Source: Pseudonocardia sp. T1-2H (GTDB lineage Bacteria; Actinomycetota; Actinomycetes; Mycobacteriales; Pseudonocardiaceae). From it: 64,000 bases of DNA. A model generated the notes under the pieces. It saw nothing but the letters and a program-made list of their open reading frames with translations, ran no database searches and had not been told where the DNA came from. Positions 8,362 to 18,513 of this stretch are shown one piece after another (within the stretch, counting starts at the first letter, position 1; every line of letters starts with the position of its first letter). The stretch lies in the NCBI RefSeq assembly GCF_038039215.1, contig NZ_JBBPCL010000001.1:5208001-5272000 (forward strand). Direction: 5' to 3'. The position numbers and the translations under genes are program-made.

Positions 8362-10840
8362 GTGGGTGATCGCGAAGACGACCGGCAGGATCAGTCCGCC
8401 AACGGTTCCGCGTCCCCCGAGCCCACCGGCTCCGGGGGCGGCGCCGGCGACGGTTCCGGGCGCAGGCGCACGCGAGCCGCGGCCCGACGACCGGCCCGGC
8501 CGGCCACGCGACGGGTGAGTGCGAGCGCGCGGCCGTCGTCGAACTCCACCTCCGGCGCCGCGAAGGCGGGCGCCTCCGTGGCCAAGCCCGCCACGCGCGA
8601 GGGCAGCGGCCAGACGGAGCCGGAGAAGCCCGGACCGGCCGCCCCGCCCACGTCCGCGAGCACGGCGGTCAGCCCGCCGCCCCCGCCCCCCGCCGGATCC
8701 GGCGCGGCGCCGATCAGCCCGCCCGCGCCGATCACCGCCGCGGCACCCTCGGGCCTGCCGGACGACCGCTACCTCAACCGCGAGCTTCTCCTGGCTGGAC
8801 TTCAACGCCCGGGTGCTCGCCCTGGCCGAGGACACCAGCCAGCCGCTGCTGGAGCGGGCCAAGTTCCTGGCGATCTTCGCGTCGAACCTGGACGAGTTCT
8901 ACATGGTCCGGGTCGCCGGGTTGAAGCGCCGGGACGAGATGGGCCTGGCCGTGCGCAGCGCGGACGGGCTGTCCCCGCGCGAGCAGCTCCGCCAGATCGG
9001 CGAGCGCAGCCAGGCGATCTCGGAGGCGGCCGCCCGCGTCTTCCTGGACGAGGTCCGCCCCGAGCTCGCGGCCAGCGGTGTCCACATCCGCCGCTGGTCC
9101 GATCTCACGGACGCGCAGCGGCTGCGCCTCTCGGACTACTTCGCCGCCCAGGTCTTCCCCGTGCTCACGCCGCTCGCGGTGGACCCGGCGCACCCCTTCC
9201 CGTACATCTCGGGGCTGTCGCTGAACCTGGCCGTCACCGTGCGGGACCCGGAGGGCCGCACGGAGCGGTTCGCGCGGGTGAAGGTGCCGAACAACGTCCC
9301 GCGTCTCGTCCAGGTACGTGAGGACGAGGGCGACCCGGGCCGGGGAATCACGTTCCTGCCGATCGAGGACCTGATCTCCGCGCACCTCGGCGAGCTGTTC
9401 ACCGGGCTCGAGGTGGCCGAGGTGCACGCGTTCCGGGTGACCCGCAACGCGGACCTCGAGGTGGAGGAGGACCGGGACGAGGACCTCCTGCAGGCCCTCG
9501 AACGCGAGCTGGCCCGCCGCCGATTCGGGCCGCCGGTGCGGCTCGAGGTCACGGAGACGATGAGCGAGCACGTGCTGGAGCTGCTGCTCCGCGAGCTGGA
9601 CGTGCACCCCGGGGACGTCGTCACGGTGCCCGGCCTGCTGGACATGACCTGCCTCTGGGAGGTCTACGCCATTGACCGGCCGGACCTGAAGGACGAGCCG
9701 TTCCGCCCCGCCACGCACCCCGCGTTCGGCGAGCGCGAGACCCCGCGCAGCATCTTCGCGACGCTGCGCGAGGGCGACGTGATGGTCCACCACCCGTACG
9801 ACTCCTTCTCGACGAGCGTGCAGCGCTTCATCGAGCAGGCCGCCGCGGACCCGAACGTGCTGGCGATCAAGCAGACGCTCTACCGGACGTCCGGCGACTC
9901 GCCGATCGTCGACGCCCTGATCGACGCGGCGGCGGCCGGCAAGCAGGTCGTCGCGCTCGTCGAGATCAAGGCGCGGTTCGACGAGCAGGCCAACATCCGC
10001 TGGGCGCGTGAGCTGGAGAAGTCCGGTGTGCACGTCGTCTACGGGCTCGTGGGGCTCAAGACGCACTGCAAGACCTCGCTCGTCGTGCGCCAGGAGGGCT
10101 CCACGATCCGCCGCTACTGCCACATCGGCACGGGCAACTACAACCCGAAGACGGCGCGGCTCTACGAGGACATCGGCGTGCTGACCGCGGACCCGACGAT
10201 CGGCGCCGACCTCACGGACCTGTTCAACTCGCTCACCGGCTACTCGCGTCAGACCTCCTACCGGAGCCTGCTCGTCGCGCCCTACGGCGTGCGGCGCGGG
10301 ATCGTCAGGCGCATCGAGGACGAGATCGAGGCGTTCCAGGCGGGCAACGAGGACGCGCGGGTCCGGATCAAGGTCAACTCCCTCGTCGACGAGCAGGTCA
10401 TCGACGCGCTGTACCGGGCGTCGATCGCGGGGGTGCCCTGTGACGTCGTCGTCCGCGGGATCTGCGCGATCCGGCCCGGCCGGCCCGGGCTCTCGGAGAA
10501 CATCCAGGTCCGCTCGATCCTCGGCCGGTTCCTCGAGCACTCGCGGATCTTCCACTTCGGCGCCGCCAACGAGTACTGGATCGGCAGCGCGGACATGATG
10601 CACCGCAACCTGGACCGCCGGGTCGAGGTGCTGCTGCGCGTCGCGGACCCGGCGCTGGCGGGGCAGCTGGGCGCGGTGTTCGACTCCGCGCTGGACCCGG
10701 CGACGCGCTGCTGGACGCTGCAGGCGGACGGCACGTGGGAGCCCTCGCCCCCGCCGGGCTCGGACCTGGAGAAGGTCCGGGACCACCAGGCGGAGCTGAT
10801 GATCGCCCACGTCTCCCGCGCCTCGTCCGACAACGAATGA
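8362..10840 (+). CDS. ppk: Polyphosphate kinase 1, one-base frameshift near 8787
   Basis: Makes polyphosphate from ATP by a histidine-phosphate intermediate. The most likely start is the GTG at 8362. The first 136 or so residues are a Pro/Ala/Gly-rich low-complexity extension in one frame, ending in RYLNREL. The frame then shifts by one extra base, and the rest runs from SWLDFNARV to the stop. Conserved parts are [10 protein letters not shown], the catalytic [12 protein letters not shown] histidine, [11 protein letters not shown], and [17 protein letters not shown] near the end. Removing one base gives about 825 residues, longer than the usual 690-740 because of the extension. The extra base reads as a T inside GAGCT(T)C, so sequence error is likely. 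mutT1 follows after 16 bases. Confidence 0.92.
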
Positions 10841-10856
10841 GGGACCTGGTCCGGCC

Positions 10857-11786
10857 GTGAGTCCCGATCCCTCCGCCCTCGAGGCCGACGTCCTCGCCGC
10901 GGGCACCGTCCTCTGGTGCCCGGGCGACGTCGGGCCGCTCGTGGCACTGGTGCACCGCCCCAAGTACGACGACTGGTCCCTCCCCAAGGGCAAGGTCGAC
11001 CCCGGTGAGTCCCTCTCGGCCGCCGCCGTCCGGGAGACCTGGGAGGAGACCGGGCTGCGGGCGCGGCTCGGCGCCCTGCTCGGGGACGTGCGCTACGACG
11101 TGCCCGAGGGCCGCAAGCTCGTTAGGTACTGGGCGGCGGAGTGCCTGAACCGCGCCGACTTCGTGCCGAACCAGGAGGTCGACGAGCTGGTCTGGGTCCC
11201 CCCGGCGGAGGCGACGTCCCGGCTGACGCGCGACCACGACCGGGAGATCGTCGCGCGGTTCGCCGCGCAGGGGCCGCCCCGGTCCGTGGTGCTGGTCGTC
11301 CGGCACGCGAAGGCCGGCAGCCGCAGCGACTGGGACGGCGAGGACGACCTCCGCCCGCTCTCCGCGGCGGGCCGGCGCCAGGCGGAGCAGCTGGTCCCGT
11401 TCCTGGCGCGGTTCGGCCCGGAGCGGGCCGTCACCGCCCCGCCCGTCCGTTGCCGGGAGACGATCGCCCCGCTCGTCTCCGCGTTGGGTCTGGAGCCGCC
11501 GTCCGTCGAGCCGCTGCTCGGCGAGGAGGGCTACTGGGAAGCCCCGGACCGCGGCCTGGCCCGCTTCCACGAGCTCGCCGCGCAGCCGGGCGTCACGGTC
11601 GTGTGCAGCCAGGGCGGGGTGATCCCGGACGTGGTGGGCACGCTCCTGTCCGAGTGGGGTCTGAACCCGCCCGAGGTCGACGAGGAGAAGGGCGTCCCCT
11701 CGAAGAAGGGCAGCACCTGGGTCCTCTGCCTGTCCTCCTCTGGCGCCCTGACGAGCGCCGACTACTACCCCGACCCCACCGCGTAG
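10857..11786 (+). CDS. mutT1: Nudix hydrolase fused to a histidine phosphatase (MutT1 type)
   Basis: 309 residues. The N-terminal Nudix box is complete (GKVDPGESLSAAAVRETWEETGL pattern, about residues 44-66, with the REXXEE core). The C-terminal half is a histidine phosphatase domain opening with VVRHAKAG near residue 147. Mycobacterial MutT1 has the same two-domain build, with reported activity on 8-oxo-dGTP and dinucleoside polyphosphates. It therefore cleans the nucleotide pool and recycles alarmone-like nucleotides. It starts 16 bases after the ppk stop, so the two are probably one transcript, as in mycobacteria. Confidence 0.9.
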   Translation: MSPDPSALEADVLAAGTVLWCPGDVGPLVALVHRPKYDDWSLPKGKVDPGESLSAAAVRETWEETGLRARLGALLGDVRYDVPEGRKLVRYWAAECLNRADFVPNQEVDELVWVPPAEATSRLTRDHDREIVARFAAQGPPRSVVLVVRHAKAGSRSDWDGEDDLRPLSAAGRRQAEQLVPFLARFGPERAVTAPPVRCRETIAPLVSALGLEPPSVEPLLGEEGYWEAPDRGLARFHELAAQPGVTVVCSQGGVIPDVVGTLLSEWGLNPPEVDEEKGVPSKKGSTWVLCLSSSGALTSADYYPDPTA

Positions 11787-11800
11787 CCCGCCCGCGACCG

Positions 11801-11866
11801 TCCCGCGAGTCGCGCTCTCAGACCCCGCGAGTCGCGATCTGAGACCCCGCGAGTCGCGATCTGAGA
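11801..11866. repeat. Three tandem copies of a 22-base unit
   Basis: Units at 11801-11822, 11823-11844 and 11845-11866. The second and third are identical, and the first differs at three positions. Each unit contains CGCGAGTCGCG, an 11-base palindrome, followed by a GATCTGAGA-like tail. A partial fourth unit follows. The array lies between the convergent ends of mutT1 and hupB and has no spacers, so it is not a CRISPR array. Whether it acts in termination or as a protein site cannot be told. Confidence 0.85.
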
Positions 11867-11879
11867 CCCCGCGGGCCGG

Positions 11880-12503
11880 CTACTTCTTGGCCTTGCCCTT
11901 CGCCGGGGTCTTCTTGGCGGGCTGGGCGGCGGCCTTGGTCTCCTTGGTCTCCTTGGCCTTGGCGGCCGCCTTCTTGGGCTCGGCCTTCTTCGCCGGCTTC
12001 TTGGCGGGCTTCTCCGCGGGGGCCTCGGCCTGGGCGGTGAGCGAGCCGGACGTCTTGGCCGCGCGGCGGCCCGGCTTCGCGGGTGCCTCCGTGACGGCGG
12101 GCGTCGGCGCGGCGTCGGAGGCTGCGGCCGTGGTGGCCCGGCTCCGGCGAGCGGTCGTCGCGGGCGCGGCGGTCCCGGCGGCGCCGCCGCCGGTCCGACG
12201 GACCGGGGCCGGCTTGCCGGTGCCCGCACCGTTGGCCTGGACCGTCGCCTTGAACGCCGTCCCGGGGCGGAAGGCCGGGACCGTCGTGGCCGGGACGGGC
12301 ACGGTCTCGCCGGTGCGCGGGTTCCGCGCCACGCGGGCTGCCCGGGCCCGGGGCTCGAACACCCCGAATCCGGTGAGCGTCACCGAGGAGCCGGATCCGA
12401 CGGTGTCGACGATGATCTCCAGCAGGCCGTCCACAGCGGACGACGCGGTGCGCCGGTCTCCGAGACGGGCCGCCAGCGCGTCCACGAGCTGGGTCTTGTT
12501 CAT
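11880..12503 (-). CDS. hupB: Histone-like DNA-binding protein HU with lysine/alanine tail
   Basis: 207 residues from the ATG at 12503. The first 90 residues are a standard HU domain: [11 protein letters not shown], the GFGVFEPR turn, and the RNPRTGE arm that enters the DNA minor groove. The rest is a basic tail rich in Lys, Ala and Pro with PAKK/AKK repeats, like the H1-like tail of mycobacterial HupB, and should bind and compact DNA. It is convergent with mutT1 and upstream of leuCD on the same strand, though an intergenic space of 136 bases with a hairpin separates it from leuD. Confidence 0.93.
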   Translation of the reverse strand: MNKTQLVDALAARLGDRRTASSAVDGLLEIIVDTVGSGSSVTLTGFGVFEPRARAARVARNPRTGETVPVPATTVPAFRPGTAFKATVQANGAGTGKPAPVRRTGGGAAGTAAPATTARRSRATTAAASDAAPTPAVTEAPAKPGRRAAKTSGSLTAQAEAPAEKPAKKPAKKAEPKKAAAKAKETKETKAAAQPAKKTPAKGKAKK

Positions 12504-12590
12504 GAACGGCACGGTAGAACGTTTCCGCAGCTCGCACCAGTGACGCGGCCGAAAAAGCCGTTGCGGCGCAGGGACTGCGACTGCCTCGTT

Positions 12591-12632
12591 CGTGCGCGGT
12601 GGCCATCGCCGGGGCAACGACCACCGCGCACG
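12591..12632 (-). terminator. Hairpin after leuD
   Basis: A perfect 12-base stem (12591-12602 with 12621-12632) and an 18-base loop, eight bases beyond the leuD stop codon. There is no T-tract. The 20 bases at 12624-12643, which include the stop codon, match 45461-45480 at the gatB stop at 19 positions. Confidence 0.55.
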
Positions 12633-12639
12633 GGCGGCG

Positions 12640-13230
12640 TCAGCCGTGGGTGGTGGGCATCCGCGCGGGGCGGGCGGCCTCGAACGCGGTGATGTCCTGC
12701 TCGTGGCGCAGGGTGAGGCCGATGTCGTCCAGCCCCTCCAGCAGGCGCCAGCGGGCGTAGTCGTCGATGTCGAAGCGGACGGTCAGGTCCTTGGCCTGCA
12801 CCGTCTTCTCCTGCAGGTCGACGGTCACCTCGGTGCCCGGCTCGTTCTCCAGCAGCTTCCACAGCAGCTCGACGTCCGGCTGCGCGACCTGCGCCGCGAC
12901 CAGCCCGGCCTTCGCCGAGTTGCCCCGGAAGATGTCCGCGAACCGGGACGAGATGACGACCCGGAAGCCGTAGTCCATCAAGGCCCAGACCGCGTGCTCG
13001 CGCGACGAGCCGGTGCCGAAGTCCTGCCCCGCCACCAGCACGGAGCCGCGCGAGAACGGCTCCTGGTTGAGGATGAAGTCCTCCTCGCCCCGCCAGGCCG
13101 AGAACAGGCCGTCCTCGAAACCCGTGCGCGTCACGCGCTTGAGGTAGACGGCGGGGATGATCTGGTCGGTGTCCACGTTGGAGCGGCGCAGGGGCACGCC
13201 GATGCCGGTGTGGGTCGAGAAGGCGTCCAT
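12640..13230 (-). CDS. leuD: 3-isopropylmalate dehydratase small subunit
   Basis: 196 residues. With LeuC it isomerises 2- to 3-isopropylmalate in leucine synthesis. The swivel domain signatures are visible: [26 protein letters not shown] and [17 protein letters not shown]. Its ATG shares one base with the leuC stop (TGATG), so translation is coupled. Length is usual. Confidence 0.96.
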   Translation of the reverse strand: MDAFSTHTGIGVPLRRSNVDTDQIIPAVYLKRVTRTGFEDGLFSAWRGEEDFILNQEPFSRGSVLVAGQDFGTGSSREHAVWALMDYGFRVVISSRFADIFRGNSAKAGLVAAQVAQPDVELLWKLLENEPGTEVTVDLQEKTVQAKDLTVRFDIDDYARWRLLEGLDDIGLTLRHEQDITAFEAARPARMPTTHG

Positions 13231-14641
13231 CAGTTCAGGTCCTCCGGCGAGCTCAGGGTGCCCCGGACCGCCGTCGCGGCGGCTACGAGGGGCGACACCA
13301 GGTGGGTGCGGCCGCCCTTGCCCTGGCGGCCCTCGAAGTTGCGGTTCGACGTCGATGCGCAGCGCTCCCCCGGGCGAGCTGGTCCGGGTTCATGCCCAGG
13401 CACATCGAGCAGCCCGCGGAGCGCCACTCGGCGCCGGCGCTGGTGAAGATCTTGTCCAGGCCCTCGTCCTCGGCCTGGAACCGCACCCGCATCGAGCCCG
13501 GCACGACGAGCATCCGCACGCCGTCCGCGACCGTGCGCCCGTCGATCACCTCGGCGGCGGCGCGGAGGTCCTCGATCCGGCCGTTGGTGCACGAGCCGAC
13601 GAACACGGTGTCGACCTTGATGTCGCGCAACGGCATGCCGGCCTCGAGGCCCATGTAGGACAGGGCCTTCTCCGCGGCGGTGCGCTCGTTCTCGTCCACG
13701 ATCGACTCCGGGTCCGGCACGCTCTCGCCGAGCGGCAGGCCCTGGCCGGGGTTGGTGCCCCAGGTGACGAACGGGGTCAGCGCGTCGCCGTCGATGTCCA
13801 CCTCGGCGTCGAAGGTGGCGTCCTCGTCCGTGCGCAGCTCGCGCCACGCCTCGACGGCCTCGTCCCACTGGTCCCCCGACGGCGCGCGGTCGCGGCCCTT
13901 CAGGTACGCGAAGGTGGTCTCGTCCGGGGCGATCATTCCCGCGCGGGCGCCGGCCTCGATCGACATGTTGCAGATCGTCATCCGGGCCTCCATCGAGAGG
14001 TTCTCGATGACGTTGCCGCGGTACTCGAGCACGTAGCCCTGCCCGCCGCCGGTGCCGATCTGCGCGATCATGGCCAGCACGACGTCCTTGCTGGTCACGC
14101 CGGGCCGCAGCGTCCCGTCCTTGCTGTTGACGTTGATCGCCATGGTCCTGAACCGCTTGAGCGGCAACGTCTGGGTGGCGAGCACGTGCTCGACCTCGGA
14201 CGTGCCGATGCCGAACGCCATCGCGCCGAACGCGCCGTGCGTGGACGTGTGGCTGTCCCCGCAGACGACGGTGGTGCCCGGCTGGGTGAGCCCCAGCTGC
14301 GGGCCGATGACGTGGACGATGCCCTGCTCGGCGTGGTTCATCGGGTACAGCTCGACCCCGAACTCCGCACAGTTGCGGCGCAGCGTCTCGACCTGCGTGC
14401 GGGACACGGGGTCGGCGATGGGCGCGAGCACGTCGAGGGTGGGGACGTTGTGGTCCTCGGTCGCGATGGTGAGGTCCGTGCGGCGCACCGGACGGCCGGC
14501 GAGCCGGAGCCCGTCGAACGCCTGCGGGCTGGTCACCTCGTGGACCAGGTGCAGGTCGATATAGAGCAGGTCGGGTTCCTGCCCCTCACCCTTGCGGACC
14601 AGATGCAGGTCCCAGACCTTCTCGGCCAGTGTGCGTCCCAC
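13230..14641 (-). CDS. leuC: 3-isopropylmalate dehydratase large subunit, one-base frameshift near 13370
   Basis: Aconitase-family iron-sulfur enzyme of leucine synthesis. The GTG start at 14641 follows GGGAGG. Visible are [23 protein letters not shown] with the first cluster cysteine, [10 protein letters not shown] with the second, and [13 protein letters not shown]. Just after DQLA one C is missing. The conserved ending ([20 protein letters not shown], then HLVSP) is found in the next frame and runs to the stop at 13230. With one base restored the protein is 470 residues, the normal size. As leuD overlaps the end and the last segment is fully conserved, I take the shift as a sequence error. 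Confidence 0.93.
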
Positions 14642-14688
14642 CGCTGCCTCCCTCTCCTCGGCTCACCCGCCCCGAGTAGTGGTGTGGA

Positions 14689-14707
14689 CTTCCCAGGATC
14701 TGGGAAG
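14689..14707. promoter_or_regulatory. 19-base palindrome between leuC and the IclR gene
   Basis: CTTCCCAG-GAT-CTGGGAAG, with perfect 8-base arms, centred between two divergent genes and ending 13 bases before the IclR start codon. It is the best operator candidate for the IclR regulator. A closely related palindrome lies at 25477-25492. Confidence 0.6.
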
Positions 14708-14720
14708 ATAGTATCGAGGC

Positions 14721-15422
14721 GTGAGACAGTCTAGCGGTATCGGCGTGCTCGACAAGGCCGTGGGGGTGCTCCGGGCGGCAGCGGTCGAACCGGTCGGGCT
14801 CTCGGAGCTCTGCGAGGCCACGGGCCTGCCCCGGGCCACGGCCCACCGGCTCGCGGTCGGGCTCGAGGTGCACGGCCTGCTGCACCGCGGCAACGACGGC
14901 CGCTGGCGTCCCGGGCCCACGCTCGCCGAGCTCGCGGGCGGGCACGCGGACCCGTTGCTCGACGCCGCCGGCGCGGTCCTGCCACGGCTGCGGGACATCA
15001 CCGGTGAGAGCGTGCAGCTCTACCGCCGGGACGGGATCCACCGTGTCTGCATCGCCGCCGCCGAGCCCGCGAGCGGCCTGCGGGACACCGTGCCCGTGGG
15101 CACCCGGCTGCCGATGACCGCGGGCTCGGGCGCGAAGGTGCTCGCCGCGTGGGCGGACCCGGTGACGCAACGCCTGGTCCTCGCGGACGCGACGTTCACC
15201 GAACGCGTCCTCGTCGACGTCCGGCGGCGCGGCTGGGCGCAGAGCGTCGCCGAACGCGAGTCCGGCGTCTCCAGCGTGTCCGCGCCGGTGCGCGACGCGG
15301 CCGGGCAGGTCGTGGCGGCGGTGTCCGTGTCCGGCCCGGTGGACCGGATCGGCCGACGGCCGGGGGTGCGCTGGGCGGCGGACCTCCTGGCCGCGGCGGA
15401 GGCGCTGCAGCACCGGTTGTGA
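14721..15422 (+). CDS. IclR-family regulator, NdgR/LtbR-like
   Basis: 233 residues: an N-terminal winged helix (VGLSELCEATGLPRATAHRL, about residues 24-43) and a C-terminal ligand domain (SVQLYRRDG, RLPMTAGSGAKVLAAW). The orthologue beside leuCD is NdgR in Streptomyces and LtbR in Corynebacterium, regulators of leucine and other amino acid genes. Here too it is divergent from leuC, with a 19-base palindrome between. I infer control of leuCD and of itself. Confidence 0.85.
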   Translation: MRQSSGIGVLDKAVGVLRAAAVEPVGLSELCEATGLPRATAHRLAVGLEVHGLLHRGNDGRWRPGPTLAELAGGHADPLLDAAGAVLPRLRDITGESVQLYRRDGIHRVCIAAAEPASGLRDTVPVGTRLPMTAGSGAKVLAAWADPVTQRLVLADATFTERVLVDVRRRGWAQSVAERESGVSSVSAPVRDAAGQVVAAVSVSGPVDRIGRRPGVRWAADLLAAAEALQHRL

Positions 15423-15426
15423 CCCG

Positions 15427-18358
15427 TCAGGTCGCGGCCGGCTGCGGGCCGGACGGCGCCTCGTGGCCCGGCCCGAGGGTGATCCGGCGGGCGAGCGCCA
15501 GCGCCTCGGCGTCACCCAGGGCCGCGCCGGCCGCGAGCCGGGCCTCGAACTCGGGGCCGAGCGCGGCCCGCGCGGCCCGCTCCACCGCCCGTTCCCGCTC
15601 CAGATCGGTGCCGAACGAGACGGTCGCCCGGGCGCTGGCCCGCCGGGCGCCGAGCAGTTCGGCCACCTCGGCGTGGCGGTCGAGCCGCGACAGCGTCTCG
15701 ACCAGCGCCCGCACCGCCACCCAGAGATGCATCCACGCGCCGAACCGGTGCCAGTGCTCGATCAGGGGCCACAGGGCCGCCAGCCGTCCGGCGGGGTCCG
15801 CGCTGTCGCGCATCCCGGAGGTGAGCAACGTGTGCCGGGCGACGCCCTCGATGAACCGCGAGTCCGCCTCGGCCACCGTCGCGGCTGCCTCGCGGAGGTG
15901 GTCGGCCGCGCCGGGATCCCCCGCCTCGGCCCGCAGCTCCCCCCGCACGTAGGCCGCGAAACCGCGACGGGTCGGCGGGTCGGCCGGTCCCACGACGGCG
16001 TCGAGCTCGCGTTCGTACCGGGACGCGGCGGCCCGGTCGCCCGAGTACGCGGAACCGAGGGCGAGATCGAACAGGCTCAGCGTCAGCGTCGGCCCGTCCC
16101 CGGCCTTGCGGGCCAGTTGTTCCGCGGTCGCGGCCTCCCGCATCGAGCCGGCGAGGTCGCCGCGGAAGCTGAGCACGTTCGCCAGGGGTTCGTGCCCGTA
16201 CCGGGCGGCGAGCGGGTCCCCGCCCGCGACGGCGATCTGCATGGCGTGCCGGGAGTACGCCTCGCCGAGGTCGAGGTCGCCTCGCTGCCAGCAGGCCGTC
16301 GCGAGCAGGCCCAGCACCCGCGCCGCCAGCGGCGCCGCGTCCCCGGCGTGGCCCGCCACCGTCCCGTCCGGCCCGAGGACGCCGGCGACCCGCAGCGACT
16401 TCTCGGTCAGCCGGACCAGGTCCGCGCGGCCCCGCAACCAGCCCAGCTCGCCGAAGAGCACGCCGAGCCGCAGCACGTCCTCGACGAGGCCGGCCCGGCA
16501 GAGCCGGTCGTGCGCACTGCGCAGCTCCGGCAGGTGGGCGTCGAAGCGGCGGACGGCCGACGCCTCGTCCGGTGTCTCCCGGGCCCGCAGGATCTCCTCG
16601 GCGAGCCGGACCGCCCAGCGGGCGTGCCGCGCCCGCAGCGCCGGGCCGGCGGGCCCCGCGGCACACCGGGCCCGGGCGAAGGCCCGCAGGGTCTCGAGCA
16701 TGCCGAACCCGGCGGGGTCCTCGCCGGAGCGGACCACCAGCGAGCGGCCGACGAGGTCCGGGAGCGCCGCGCTGTCGTCGCAGACCGCGGCGACGGCCTC
16801 GCGCTCGACCGCACCGGCGAAGACCGACATCTGCTCGAAGAGCCGGCGCTGTTCGTCGTCGAGCAGCCCGTAGGACCACGCGATGACGTCCCGGAGCGAG
16901 CGGTGCCGCGGGTCCGCGGTCCGCCGGCCGCCGTGCAGCACCTCGAGCGGATGCTCCAGCGCGTCGACGAGCGCGCCGAGCCCCAGCGCGCCCGCCCGGG
17001 CCGCGGCCAGTTCGAGGGCGAGCGGCAGCCCGTCGAGCCGGCGGCACGCTTCGGCCACGAGCTCGGGGGCGAGCACGGCGGCGGGGTCGGCGGCGCGGAT
17101 GCGGTCGACGAGCAGCCGGGCCGCCGGGCCCGAGGGCAGCGGCGCGACCGGCAGCACCTGCTCGCCGTCGACCCGCAGGGCCTCGCGGCTGGTGAGCAGC
17201 AGGTCGACCCGCGGCGCTCCCGCGCAGACCGCCTCGACCAGCGGGGCGAGCTCGTCCGCGACGTGCTCGCAGTTGTCGAGCACGAGCAGCGCGCGCCGCA
17301 CCGCCAGCACCTCGACGATGCGGTCGAGCAGCGCGGTGTTCCCGGTACCCGAGCCGGGGGAGGCCAGGCGCAGCGCCGCGGCGACCGACGGCTCGACGTC
17401 CTGCGGTCCGCCCTTGCCCAGCTCGACGACGACCACGTCCTCGTAGCGGTCCGCGATCCCGGCGGCGAGGTGGCGGGCCAGCCGCGTCTTGCCCGCCCCG
17501 CCCGGCCCGCAGAGGTTGACCACCCGGCAGCGGCCGAGCAGGTCCGCACCCGCGGCGAGCTCCTCGGTCCGGCCGACGAACGAGCTGACCGGCAGGCGGA
17601 CCACGGGCCCACCCCCGATCACGTGGGGCGCGGGGACCTCCTGGTTCAACACCTGCCGCTCGAGCTCGCGCAACTCGGGCGACGGATCGAGCCCGAGCTC
17701 GTCGGCCAGCCGGGTGCGCAGCCGGGTGTAGGCGCCGAGCGCGTCGCCCTGCCGGCCCGAGGCCACGAGAGCCCGCATCAGCCCCGCGACCGCCTCCTCG
17801 CGCAGCGGTTCGGTCGCGACCAGTGCCTCCAGCGCGGCCACCGCCTCCGCCGCCCGGCCGACCTCGAGCAGCGCCCGGGCCCGGTCCTCGACGGCACCGG
17901 CGCGGAGCGCGCAGAGCCGGGCCACCTCCGGTTCGACGGAGGGGTGGTCGAAGCTCCGGATAGGGGCCGCCGCGCCAGAGCCGCAGCGCCTCGTCGAGCC
18001 GGGCCAGGCGACGCGCCGGGTCCTCGCCCGGCACCGGCCCCAGCAGGTCGGTGAACGCGGCCACGTCGACGTCCCGCCGGTCGGCGACGAGGCGGTACCC
18101 CTCGGGCGTGGTGTCGATCCGCGTGCCCGGGGGCAGCACCCGGCGTAGCCGCGCGACGTTGGTCTGCACGGCACCGGACGGGTCCGCCGGGGTGGCCGGG
18201 TCCTCCCAGACCAGCTCGGCGAGCACGTCCGTCGGCACCGCGACGCCGAGCCGGGCGACGAGCGCGGCGAGCAACCGCCGCTGGCGCCCGGACCCCACCC
18301 GGACGGGTCCGTCCGGACCGGTCAGCGCCAACGGGCCGAGCACGGCGATCGTCGTCAC
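15427..18358 (-). CDS. AfsR/SARP-type regulator with BTAD, NB-ARC and TPR domains, one-base frameshift near 17953
   Basis: About 976 residues after correction. Order: OmpR-like winged helix (residues 1-95, PDGPVRVGSGRQRRLLAAL), BTAD (about 100-250), an NTPase of the STAND/NB-ARC class with Walker A GPGGAGKTRLAR and Walker B LLVLDNCEH, then TPR-like alpha repeats to the end. Such proteins switch on neighbouring genes when their NTPase senses a signal. The frame changes within the BTAD: the first 135 residues or so are in one frame and the rest in another, with one extra base at GAGCTTC. It is divergent from a methyltransferase whose promoter shows SARP-like heptamer repeats, the obvious target. 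The signal and product are unknown. Confidence 0.85.
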
Positions 18359-18428
18359 CCGGCCATCGTGGCAGCGCCCGGTTCCGCCCGGTATGGACCG
18401 AATCGCCTCTTCCGGTGCCGGCCGGCGG

Positions 18429-18476
18429 TGGCAGTCAGCGGAGTGACAGCGACCTGGCAGCAGGCCTCCCTAGCGT
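18429..18476 (+). promoter_or_regulatory. SARP-type promoter: heptamer repeats and -10 box
   Basis: TGACAGC (18444-18450) and TGGCAGC (18455-18461) are direct heptamers with an 11-base period, and a third copy TGGCAGT is at 18429-18435. A TAGCGT -10 box follows at 18471-18476, nine bases after the last heptamer. This is the spacing known for SARP activators (4-base gaps, about 8 bases to the -10). It drives the methyltransferase at 18514. Confidence 0.55.
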
Positions 18477-18513
18477 CGTCCCCGTTCCCACGACCCTGCC
18501 CCGGAGGCCGGAG

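Noticed and set aside
11801..11866. CRISPR array
   Set aside because: The units are in direct contact without spacers, only three copies exist, and no cas gene is present. The array at 51017 is rejected for the same reason.
14642..14720. T-box or leader peptide before leuC
   Set aside because: No specifier loop, T-box sequence or leucine-rich short ORF was found in this space.
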